From Evernia prunastri (lineage: Eukaryota; Ascomycota; Lecanoromycetes; Lecanorales; Parmeliaceae), in assembly GCA_003184365.1 (NCBI GenBank), contig NKYR01000095.1:100114-164113 (forward strand): a DNA stretch of 64,000 bases, in the 5' to 3' direction. Both the position numbers and the translations under genes were made by a program. The notes beneath the pieces were generated by a model, which did not search any database, was not told where the DNA came from, and saw only the letters and a list, made by a program, of their open reading frames with translations. Positions 1 through 10,174 of the stretch are shown here, piece by piece. Every line of letters begins with the position of its first letter. Within the stretch, counting starts at the first letter, position 1.

Positions 1-321
1 AATCGAATGAATAGCTGGCTCGGTTGACTCGGCATACAAGTGTGTGTTGTCTTCATATCAGGTATGGATATGCGGTGCATGCAGATTCCAGCTCCTTCCC
101 TACGGCTTGCGTGAAATGTAACGCCTTGTTTATCCGGGCGGGATGGCATCTAGAATTTGCTGTGGGAGGCCTTTTGTACGCGGTCTGCTCATATATAAAG
201 GACACCACGGTAATGCAATCTTTGTAGCTTCTTCATCCTCCGAACACATTGAGAAGCTGCCCAAGAGCTCTTTCTTTACATCCATCCAGGCGATATAACT
301 TTTGCTTTTGTAGACTACATT
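1..321. other. Left edge, no gene supported
   Basis: Only short open frames without recognisable motifs occur here. The stretch may hold the 5' end (promoter or an extra exon) of the decayed membrane-protein gene that follows, whose true start is uncertain. Confidence 0.4.
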
Positions 322-2715
322 GTGCAATCGATCAGGCTTGCGATGAAGCTCTCGACCGCTATGAGACCAGCATGGTGCATCATTCAGAACTCTACCACCG
401 TTTTTTGCAGAGCCCTAGGTCTTCACGTGATAGTATCCGCGCTGAGGTCTCTACGCCAGATAGCTATTGGCAAAGGCTATGATGAACCGACAAAGATAGC
501 AATTCGCAGGAGTCGTGCGACCGCTTTGCTCCGAAGCCTTATTCATGTTGTCCCGATAGGTGTCGCCATGTGGAAAATATCCATCAACTGGTACACCTAC
601 TATTTAGGAGCAACCACACTCAATCAAGCTTACTATCAATTCGCCGCGAAAGTCCACGAAATGACCGCGCAGGCCTCTTTGGCTGCTATAGTGTTCTCCT
701 GTATTAGGTACGAGATGGCTCTTGGACAAAGTCTCCCCTTCGGCGCTCTTTTTTCTGGCCTTCAAATAGCACAGGCTAGTTATCTCTGGTCCATGGAGTT
801 TTGGGGTTCAGTGTGCTCGAAGCATCTCTCTGTCAGACGAAGGGTTGGCATGGTTTTGGTAATCACTGTCGCTATTGTCCTGGCGGCAACTGTGGGCCCG
901 TCGAGCGCGATTCTCTTAATTCCACGGCTGGATTTTTGGCCAGCAGGTTCCACACATATCTGGCTGAATGCGACATCACGAGATTTGTGGCCTGATCGGT
1001 CAGCGTTACCATTCACCTAGGCTATTAAACTCGGTAAAGCTGACTATTGGTAGGACAGATGGCACCCTTGTTTCAGCGGACTGTGGGGTCTCGAATGCTC
1101 TACTTTCCGAAAACGATTAACCCTCAAGTGGGTGGCAAGCAATTGAACCTTACATATCCATCACGAACGGTCTATTGCCTTTGAGCTACCAGTCACAGTA
1201 CGGTAACGCCCCGTCACCTGCGTTCATTCAAGTCTTAGGTGCTACTTCCCTCCGGCAGCTGCGTATCCTCGACCAAAAGATGGTACCCGCCATACCAGGC
1301 TATGATATTAGCATAGCCGTCACGACCATTCAACAAGCCGCTGTCGCAGATGCTTTGTCTACCACCGGAGCCCTATGGAATGAAGCACTGCAGAACATTA
1401 CAACCAAAGGCCATGGTACCATACTAGAACAATTGAATGCAGAACATAGCATCAGTACTGGTTACTATCAGCCTTACACAGCCGCATCTTGTGAGCGCGA
1501 CACTTTCTATGGCCATGGAGACTCTGAACCGGTCGCATTCCCGCCCACTCCGGCAACGAACATGCATTTTGTAAATACCAGTGACTTCAACGATACGATT
1601 CTATCCAAACATGCTTTCATATATACAGGGATCACAAGGTCACAACTCCTCGACACCCCAGGCTCCCCGGGCGATTACCGCTTGAGATGGGTAGAGCTTC
1701 CCGAAGATCCATTCAATGGTACGTCCACTGGAGCGGTAGTGCTTTTGCCGCGTGCTCCCGAGAACACAACTCAGGAAGTACTGATGTGCACCATAAGTGC
1801 TGGTTGGGGAGCATCTACCATGAACACCTCTACTTTCGGAGGTGGCTCAGAGACTGTAGTCAGCGAAATCGTTCATTTCGATCTGGGAAAGATAATTGAT
1901 GACAGAGTTACAGGGTCTTCTCCTATAACCGAACAGTCCAGCCTAATGGATACAGCCTTCTACATGCTCCCGGAATACCCTCAGAAGCTTGTTAATGTGA
2001 CCGAAGATTGGGCTCAATATCTGAACCCATCCATCTCTCGTTCGAACACCACAGTCTTCAACCGCCTTATGAGTTCGCATCTCCTTACGCCAAACATCGC
2101 AATCAGTGCAAAAATCATACTAGCTTCTCTCATGTCCAATGGTCTCGCCAGAATCGGATCTACCAGTCAGTTGCAAGGCACCCTCAAGACTGTCCTACAA
2201 TCGGACGGCTCTGAAGGCTTGAATGGTGACTATTGGTTTTCTGGCAAAGGAGACATCTTCACTGTCGATCCAATTGAGAGCAAGGACTGGGTCAAACTTC
2301 GTGTGGACACGACCATAGAGGGTTTCGCCTACAACACCGCTGGCGCCACCCCAAAAGTCGCCATTTGCTTCCTCCTCGCGTACTGTTTATTGCTCTCGCC
2401 CACATCTTCTACGCCGGCATCACGGGAATATCGTCCACGTGTTGGGACTCCATCGGCGAGGTCACCGCCCTGGCAGTCAACTCCACCCCATCCACTTTGT
2501 TGCGCAACACCTGCGCTGGGATCACGGAGCTCGGCATATTCAAACTCCCCGTGCGGGTTTTGGCGTTATGGGACAATGAGAATAGCGACGGCGAGCATCT
2601 CGATTTGGTGTTCGGAGACCTGAATGAGAAAAGTATTCAGCATCAGGTCATCAAGGAGAACCGAGTCTACGGGACATTGCCGTCTGTTGCGCTGAAGAGA
2701 AGGAAGACTTTGTGA
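322..2715 (+). pseudogene. Decayed fungal multi-pass membrane protein of unknown function
   Basis: Three consecutive open blocks in different frames read as one protein resembling a family of uncharacterised ascomycete membrane proteins (recognised from memory, no name assigned). Block 1 has RRSRATALL and a hydrophobic segment near VVPIGVAMW, a second near VLVITVAIVL, then LWPDR. Block 2 is a long extracellular-type region rich in N-x-S/T sites. Block 3 carries the last membrane segment and the C-terminal part with GISSTCWDSIGEV, LPVRVLALWD and NRVYGTLPS. The blocks join only through a one-base frame change near 995-1003, an in-frame TAA at 1118-1120, and a one-base frame change near 2380-2395. 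None of these sites has intron signals. The first 40 or so residues after 322 are probably not coding. I call it a pseudogene; sequencing indels are the alternative. Confidence 0.6.
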
Positions 2716-3969
2716 TCATTCGAGCCGTCATGGTCCTACGTCGCCACATCACGGATTCGGCAACAGAAGGAACATCTCTTTGGCCGAGGCGTCACGCTGC
2801 TCAACGATGAGGATTGCGCTAGAGGGTGTGCTGGCTCCAGCAGAGGGAGGCTTCAAGGCGATGGTTTCTGCGCTGGATCAATGGGTAAAATGCTTCTCAT
2901 ACTTGAGCCCTGACCACGTTTCTTTCTTCATTTCTGCACTGTCACTCTCGGCTTGCCTCGTTGTACCTTGACTTTCACTTGCAAGGATGCGCTCGATCGT
3001 TGAGTTGGACTTGATAATTTAAATACTTCGAATTGGCAATCTTGCAATTCAAAGCGCTCAAAACGCAGGTGCCGACTCAACAGACACCGTGCACCACCGC
3101 TTTAGTGGCTACTAGCTCATCGGGTACGGCACTCGCCTCGATGCCTTCTTACCAGCCAGCTTCTTACCATAATAGTCAACTACCATCTATAGAAGATCTG
3201 CTCCTTAGCTGCTGCAATTTTGCGATGCCTACGCGTGGTTTAGATTTTACGTGTTGATACAACATACGGCTCGCTCTGAATGCTGGTGTCTAGCCATGAA
3301 GGCTGGATGTCGCGAGCTGTTGGCGCTCGAAAACCTCTCACATTGTTTCTTTGCGTTTGATGGTTGCGCGTGTTCACTTTACTCATCGTCCTTTGTATTA
3401 TACTCAGGCTTTGTCTTAAGTTCTTAGAATGTGCCAACCTAGTGACATACTCATTTGGTTCTTCGCATGGATGAAGTCAAGTCACATGCTACACACAATT
3501 GCGATAGCTCATTGGACTAGCTTTGGGACAATTGTTCATTGGCAGCGCGAGACTTCTATTCGTCTTTTGCTTGGCTTATGGGACTGGTCTAGCATTGAGC
3601 TTGGTGGATGCAATGATTCTTCCAACACAATTGTTGGTCAACGAGATGACAAGTTCAATACAATGATTGCTTTATGCAGGACTATGGCTGATACAAAGGG
3701 GTGAACTACACAATGATTTTTTTGTACCAAAGGCTTGTCTTCAATCAACATAATCGCTCTACCGTGGCTTTGTGCTAGACACAAAGCGTTCGAAAATCTA
3801 TGTTCACGACAATTCTCTCAGCACCCTTATATACCCCCTCCATACATCATGTTTTTCTTTCCTCACCACCCACTCACACAATCAACTTCCAACATCAACG
3901 CAAAAACCATCCGCAGCAATCACCACCAACAGATCAAAGAAAGGAAAGCTCAGCCCCAAGACTTACGCT
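2716..3969. other. Intergenic, no gene supported
   Basis: Short open frames (for example 3429-3704, +) have no family signature. The right end is the promoter and 5' leader of the next gene. Confidence 0.5.
3827..3833 (+). promoter_or_regulatory. TATA-like box upstream of the low-complexity gene
   Basis: TTATATA lies about 137 bp before the ATG at 3970. It is followed by a pyrimidine-rich run and a CA-rich leader, the usual look of a fungal core promoter and 5' UTR. Confidence 0.45.
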
Positions 3970-4971
3970 ATGCCCAGACACGAGATCATCGAGATATCCG
4001 CCAGTGACGCGTCCCGTAACGGATCGAGTTCAGGACGCTCACGTGGAACATACTCTGGTGGCGGTGATAGCTTCAGCTATACCTCCAGCTCCACATCCAT
4101 CAGTATCTCTGACGGTTTTGGTAACACGATCCAGCACCATAACGAATTCTCTAACTTTTCAGGCGGCTCCTCTCACGGTATGTCTCACGGGTATGGAGGT
4201 CACATGATTGAAGACGACCATTTCGACTTCGACTCCGACCCGAAACCCTCGAGGCCTTCAAGGAGAATTCGCGACAAGGACTACGACTCGGACTCGGATG
4301 AGGAGTGTTCTGATCGTCTCTCTGCGCTGTCTCTCGGTGATCGTGGCTCCACCAGACGATTAACTTCTTCTGGTCGTCCCACTGGGGGAGCGCGTAATCC
4401 TCGCATCGAGGCATTGCGACACACCGAGTCCGGCCGCCCCAGCTCTGGACATTCCAGCTCCCGAACGCCGACTTCCCGCCAAATCGAGTACCCGCAATCG
4501 AGCTCCCGTGACTCCAAATCCCACAGCAAGTCTTCCGGTGATCGCGATAGGCACTCTCACTCTTCCAATCGTACGAGTACGGCTGCTCCGGCGGAGCTCG
4601 TCAAGTACGAGGGTCGCTCATCGCACGCTCCTTCGCATTCCAGCTCCCGCGACAGCAAGTCTCGCCCCAGTACCCACAATGACCTCGTCATCTATGAGAA
4701 CAAGTCGTCTCACGCTCCCTCGCATTCCAGCTTTCGACACGATAGCTCCCGAGACAGCAAGAGCTCGAGCCACTACAGCTCTCGGGACAGCAAGTCCCAC
4801 AAGAGTTCTCACGGGGAGCTCGTGCCGTATGACAAGAAGCACGCGGATGATGATCACGGGTCGAGGTCGAGCAGACACCACACGAGCTCTCATGGGTCGC
4901 GAAGCCATCGCGCTATTGACGACTCGAAGGAGGGAAGGAGTAGCGGGAAGGAGTTGACTCGTCGTCGCTGA
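3970..4971 (+). CDS. Ser/Arg/His-rich low-complexity protein
   Basis: 333 residues with no introns and no enzyme or membrane domain that I recognise. An open frame extends upstream, but the ATG at 3970 is chosen because the preceding stretch is a CA-rich leader behind a TATA-like box. It opens MPRHEIIEISAS, then a Gly/Ser/Tyr-rich stretch, an acidic Asp/Ser patch (DYDSDSDEE, near residue 105), and a long region of SSRDSKS, SSHAPSHSS and SHKSSHGE motifs. A short motif (E/D)LV-x-YE/D occurs three times (near residues 204, 237 and 290), the first two copies followed by SSHAPSHSS, suggesting duplication of a unit of about 30 residues. The composition resembles disordered proteins phosphorylated by SR-type kinases, which is only a comparison. 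The C-terminus is basic (LTRRR). Confidence 0.7.
   Translation: MPRHEIIEISASDASRNGSSSGRSRGTYSGGGDSFSYTSSSTSISISDGFGNTIQHHNEFSNFSGGSSHGMSHGYGGHMIEDDHFDFDSDPKPSRPSRRIRDKDYDSDSDEECSDRLSALSLGDRGSTRRLTSSGRPTGGARNPRIEALRHTESGRPSSGHSSSRTPTSRQIEYPQSSSRDSKSHSKSSGDRDRHSHSSNRTSTAAPAELVKYEGRSSHAPSHSSSRDSKSRPSTHNDLVIYENKSSHAPSHSSFRHDSSRDSKSSSHYSSRDSKSHKSSHGELVPYDKKHADDDHGSRSSRHHTSSHGSRSHRAIDDSKEGRSSGKELTRRR
4560..4850 (+). repeat. Imperfect intragenic repeat (ELVxYE ... SSHAPSHSS)
   Basis: Within the low-complexity gene, ELVKYE, DLVIYE and ELVPYD head three successive segments. The first two share SSHAPSHSS and a downstream SRDSKS. The spacing is about 30-50 residues and the copies have diverged. Confidence 0.55.
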
Positions 4972-5798
4972 GACGTGATAGATTGTGGATGGATTTTGCG
5001 ATTTTATTTTTGTTTGTTTGTTTGTGCGAGAGATGGTCACAAGGTAAGTAAGGTAAGTAGCGAGGAAATCAGTAATGTCTAATCAAAACTATTGTCTTCC
5101 AATGCTTAAGTTCCAACGCAGTGCTTTATTGAGCGACTTGAATGATAGTGCATATGATACTTTCTTCTTTATCGGAGAACTTCAACCTTCCAGTCAAGCA
5201 TTGTAGCCCAAGTACATCTTGTTCCCTGACATAGCTAAAAAACGAATTTCAATAGCCAGATCCACTGCCCTTCTCTGACTTACCTGTCAAGCCCTGAGAC
5301 CGCGCTTGCTTCACTTCTGCGCTGCACCCTTCGCGGGAAAGTGTGTTTGATGATAGTTCTTTCGCTGCAGGGTAGAATTTGGAGATCACTTCACACCGGC
5401 GTCGTAGTGTAGGGTCGAATTTGCCGAGTATCAATTCTAGTTTCAAGTCGTTATAACTGCGCTTTTTTGGAGAACTGCAAATGCTACGTATAAGGTGATT
5501 GTGGATGAATTAGGGTTTTGGCTAAGAGATACTTTTGGCTGTACGGTAGGTACAAACGGTCCGTATACAATGTGCAATCTAAAAGAGAGATGATTAAAGT
5601 TCTAAAGGAGTGTGTTTGTGGCAAATAGATGCCCTTTGTTTTTGTACACGAGACAAAAATAGGCACCAGAGTGAATCACGTCTAAGGCTGTAGATTGCGG
5701 GTAACAGTTGCTTCAATGTTCTTGGAATAAAACTCGTATCAGCATTGAAAACCGATATGTGCTTCGCATTCGTTATAGTAACAAATTCCCAGCGCTAC
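4972..5798. other. Intergenic between two convergent genes
   Basis: Contains the 3' ends of both neighbours, a short TTTG microsatellite near 5008-5023 and a duplicated AAGGTAAGT motif near 5041-5058. No coding region is supported. Confidence 0.5.
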
Positions 5799-7446
5799 CT
5801 ACGCGTTCGAAGATGTGCTAAGAACAATCGCCTTTTCTACGATAGGCCCTTGGTATACCTTACGTCCCAAAATGGCATAGTATGCAAGACCTATCATCGT
5901 CGAGCCGCCCCACATCAGACATGACCAATTCATGGTCGTCAGAACGACCGGAGTAGCCGGCGGGAAAAATGAGAACACTATGGAAATAATCAAGAAGCAC
6001 GCTGCAACCAAATTCACGGCAAGACCTGCCCAGCCAAGGGACCACGGACCAAAGTCAATAGTCTCCCGTTTCACACGCTTGAACATCATCAACACAATAG
6101 CGGTGAGATACGAGATGAACAGACCAGCTATTGTGAGTGAGACGATAGCGTTGAACGCGACCGTTGAGCCGATGTTGATAAGGCCGATGATCGCCGAGAC
6201 AATGGCACAGAAGCCAATGGATCGCAGGGGCAACGCCGTGCGCTTGTCGACATAGGAAAGAAAGCCGGAAAACGGAAGCCCTTTGTCCCGGACGAAAGCC
6301 CAAGTCTGCCGCGATGCAGATGCTAAGAAGCCGAATGAAGCGCAGGTCACCAAGGCGATCAGGATGGCTGTCATGACCGAGGACCCGGCGCGTGACTTGG
6401 TGGCTCCGAAGAAGACTTGGATGAAATCGTACCCCGTTGCGCTCATCAGGTCCGTCTGTAAGTCGCCCAGGGTAAACGAAAAAGCGATACAGATTGCGAA
6501 ACCCAGCGCGCCGTTCAGCAGAATCGTAGAGATCATCGCCCAGGGAACGACAGTCGATGCGTTGCGCACCTCTTCGGCAAGATGGCATGGACCATCGTAG
6601 CCCACGAAAGGCAGGTTTGAGCTGATCAGGCCAATGAGCCAGGCCATGCCGTTGCTGTTCCAGCCCGCGACGTCTGTGAACTGAGCGAAGACGGATGATG
6701 GCGATCCTTTCGGGGCGAGCACGACTAGTGGGATCAAGATCGCGAAGAAGCCTGCAATGTGCAAAAACAGTGCGAGGGTCTCAATGTGAGGGAAGATCCG
6801 CCCGAGGAGGGTGTTGATGATTACACAGCATATCAAAGCGGCGAAGAGGATCAGTGTGCCGTGCCAGCGCTCATAGATGTAGGATGGATAGTTGAGAACC
6901 AGGAGGCCTTGGATCATGGTTCCGGTGAACCATACGCCAGCCGTAAGGTTGGCTATCCAGCCAAGGACAGCGTTCCAGCCTGTGATCCAACTCAGGAAGA
7001 CGGAGTACTTCGGAGGCGCAAGCATCCAGACCCAATGGTACTGCCCTCCGGAGGTGGGCGCCATTGATGCCATCTCGGCCAGGGATGCGGCGGTCGTGAG
7101 CGCACCGATCCAGCAGAAGACGAAGCCGTAGATCAGCGTTACTGGTCCTCCGTTGTACATTGCGGTCGTATTGGAGATGAGGGCGGCTTCCCACGTTGCC
7201 AGCGTTGCCGCTGTGAAAGATAGGAGCGTGACGAAGTTGAAACGGCGCTTGCTTAGGTTAGGGGAGAGGGAGTGGTGAGGAGTCACTGAAGGTATCACTT
7301 ACGTGGAATTGCTGCTTTTTGTTCTGCTTGGCCATATCTGCTTCATCTGTTTTGGTGTAGCCGACTTTGTCGAATTTATCAGTGACAATCTCAATCACAC
7401 CCTCCTTATCCTCCTTACTCCCGATCACGTCGGAAGCCATGCTCAT
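5799..7446 (-). CDS. APC-family amino acid/GABA/choline permease
   Basis: Plasma-membrane transporter of the amino acid-polyamine-organocation superfamily, fungal GABA/choline-type subgroup. Two exons: 7303-7446 (48 codons, hydrophilic N-terminal tail) and 5799-7247, giving about 530 residues, normal for the family. The 55-nt intron 7248-7302 has donor GTAAGT, a CTAAC branch and acceptor CAAG, and joins in phase 0 to give ...FHRRFNF. Motifs include TWEAAL, GGPVTLIYG in the first membrane hairpin, EMASMAPTSGGQYHW (the subgroup's signature loop after TM2), YDGPCHLAEE and the ASASRQTWAF...GLPFSGF stretch. About 12 membrane helices are visible. Substrate cannot be fixed from sequence. The frame is intact throughout, in contrast to several neighbours. 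Confidence 0.88.
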
Positions 7447-8108
7447 GTCAGTGCGTATGATATCGCAGTCGAGGCTTCGAAGAGGTGAGAGAAAGGGATT
7501 ATAGAGGCCATGGGTTGCCTAGTCTCTAGACGATAGATAGCCGTTTCCCAAGGCGCTATCCCTGCAGCTACTCATGCACGCTCATGTACATGCATATTGC
7601 ATGATGGCTTTTGCTTGGTTGTCGGCTGTTTAGATTTGCCGAGACCATATCCTATGTGGATTTCGACCGCGCATATCCGACTATTATTGTACGCCGAAAA
7701 TTGTAAAGCTGCATTGTCAGTTTCCTATTAGGGCATTGCTTGCGATTACTACTCTGCGTAGTTTAGATCTCTGCGAGCTGTATAAGGTTGGACATATGGT
7801 AGTCTTACGATCGGGGTTGCCAGCTCAACATGAAGGTAGTTGTTTTCTCTCTTCCTAGGTGGCATATTGACAGCCAGAGTCTTGATATCCCGGCCTCGCC
7901 CTCTTGACCATGATCCGTACAAGCCGATGGGTCCCGTCAGTGACCTTGGACCGTTCTCCGAGGTGTGCGAATCATTTCTTAGGCTCTAGTACCGTTTCTT
8001 TGTCTGGTCAGTTATGCTGTTTGAGTTTGAGGTGTTCGACCAAGCGAGCAAGGATATCCAGAGAGGGGTAGGAGGACGTCTTAAGCGTTTAGAGCCCGCT
8101 AGTCCTTA
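7447..8108. other. Intergenic, permease promoter side
   Basis: The upstream region of the permease lies here. I see no coding region, RNA gene or repeat. Confidence 0.5.
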
Positions 8109-8711
8109 CTAAGTGACGCGCCAATCGTCTAGTGTCAAAGGTTCTGCTAGTGGTTTGGACCAGTCCGAACAGTGGACGGATAGGCGACCACGTCCAATAT
8201 TGTTATAATCCTGCGGCTCTCCATATTGTCCACGTAACTGCATGCTCATGCCGTGTATCGCTAGTACCTCAGACTTGGTCAATGTGACACCAAAGTACCT
8301 CTTGAGCGCTTGCGAAAGCTCCTCTTCTGTCGTGAGCGTTGCTACTAATTCCGATTCTCTCCTGACCAGCCCTCGGACTTCGTTCTCGTGAGCTTGTCTT
8401 CCCAACAAGCTCTTTCATTCTTATCAAATGCGTCCCGCAGAGGATGCGGTAGATGAATCAGACTGTCTTGCTGGTACTATTGTAGCAGCTTACCATGTTG
8501 AAATACTGCGGGAGGAACACAGTCTCAGTGAAGGTACACCTGTCATTTCATGGTTGGTCAGAATTGAAAGCACCATAGCTGCTGGTCTCGGGGTGTATTT
8601 TGCAGGAGAGGAGGAGATACACGCTCTGGGAGCCAATGTTGGCAGATGGCGGGTCTGATATGAGAGAAATGGGATGAATGGAGATACCAGTGCTCGGAAG
8701 GCCACGTCCAC
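8109..8711 (-). pseudogene. Arylamine N-acetyltransferase remnant (C-terminal part)
   Basis: Pieces of an arylamine N-acetyltransferase (acetyl-CoA dependent detoxification of aromatic amines) are spread over several minus-strand frames. In order: VDVAF near 8710 (the conserved VDVGFG step), ANIGSQSVYLL near 8610-8650, FTETVFLPQYFNM...STSK between 8458 and 8535 closed by a TGA at 8458-8460, and a C-terminal block TLTTEEELSQALKRYFGV...GIHGM-like between about 8220 and 8380. The order and spacing match the family, but at least two frame changes and one stop interrupt it. The N-terminal half with the catalytic RGGYC cysteine motif is not found upstream. It reads as a dead, 5'-truncated copy. The individual blocks are short, so confidence is moderate. 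Confidence 0.5.
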
Positions 8712-10174
8712 AAGGGTTATTCGACCTGCAACGGGGACGGTAATTGCTCATCTCCGATTCCAAGACGTACCCGCCCAAGATGATCCTGTTAATCAGCTAA
8801 TTATTCATCGTTGAACCTCGAAAGAATTAGCATACCTAGAGTGTAGCCCCTAAAAAGGGTGTAAAATGGCTGTGTGGATTAGGGACTCGGAGGGAGAAAA
8901 GAATCTTTCAACTAATGACACGCTCCTTAGGCGGCGAGATGAGGACCTCAAATTACGCTCGAATCGATCACCTCGAAAACGATTCTTAAAAGCTGTACCC
9001 GCAAGCTGTACATGGATGTAGAAGGGCGGGAAGGGGGTTGTCAATCCATCCACAACAGGGGAACTCAACGTGTCAAACCCCCTGCTGAAGTAATGCTAGT
9101 CTTGATGTGAAATAAGAACTCCTCCCGAAGGCTGTCAAAGCTCTCAGATTTGTTGCTCTGTGAAAAGCTTAGCCCCCCAAGCCGATGTGTCATGAGAGCC
9201 CTACGACAAATCGTCGTCATGATAAGATTCGGGGATTTCCTGTTTCTGTCGTGGCTTCGTAGTCGAATATATTGGGTGATACTCCTTGCAAGACCCCAAC
9301 CTCAAAGACCTTAAACATGGATCCTTTGGAAACGGATGGAAAATTGACTTTTCGAAGATGGCAAGCAGGTTAGATGGAAAATGAGGCCGTGCCAGCTAGC
9401 ATATTCTTGGATGCGCTTCATGACTTCTATCAGCTACGTCTCTTCGAGCTGTGGACGTTTGAAGGGAGGACCCACAATATGACTGATATATCATTCATAC
9501 GTGTTCTAGCAATCCCACGTGTCTCAAGGCTGATCCGGAATGGCGCGTCATCTGGACTCCGATTTTTGATCCAGGTGAAAGTATCATGACCTACGATCTC
9601 AGTTTCTTGGTCGACATGCTCCAGTTCTGACCGTGCCTCTTCTTTCATAATCACATAGCTGTCCTATATCTCTTCTATCTCCTCCAGTAAGATGCGATGG
9701 CAACTGTAGTCATAACCACCGGCACGTCTTGGGCCAGCGAACTGCTCTACCTTCTGGTCCAACTCTGGCAGTAGAAAATTATGGGTATGTATTTGATAGA
9801 AAAACAATTAGTTGTGGGAAGTGGGATCGCTAGCTTCTTCGGATTGCCACAACGAATTTTCTTTTTCATCAGCTCCGGCTGCGTGATACTGTGGCTGTTC
9901 TGCTATTGGCTAGTGTTACCGTGCCTTAGTTCACTCGTCTTCATGGTGGTGGCTGAGCGTGCTGACAGTTTTAGCGCGGCTGCCTAAGTGTCCATGTCTC
10001 TGACAAAAATACCCTTGTTCCAGGATCCATGATTTCTCCTCTTGCTTGAATGCGCCCTGAGGTGATATAGGTTCTCTGCAGCATTTTCTGTTCGCATCTG
10101 AGCTCATTGCCGATTCTATCAGCCTACTTCCTCTGGTGTCAGAAGTACGGTCGATTCACCGCCTCAGCCTGGTC
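8712..10174. other. Intergenic, no gene supported
   Basis: About 1.4 kb with only short open frames (for example 9374-9589 + and 9430-9654 -), none with recognisable motifs. It probably includes the HET gene promoter at the right end. Confidence 0.45.
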
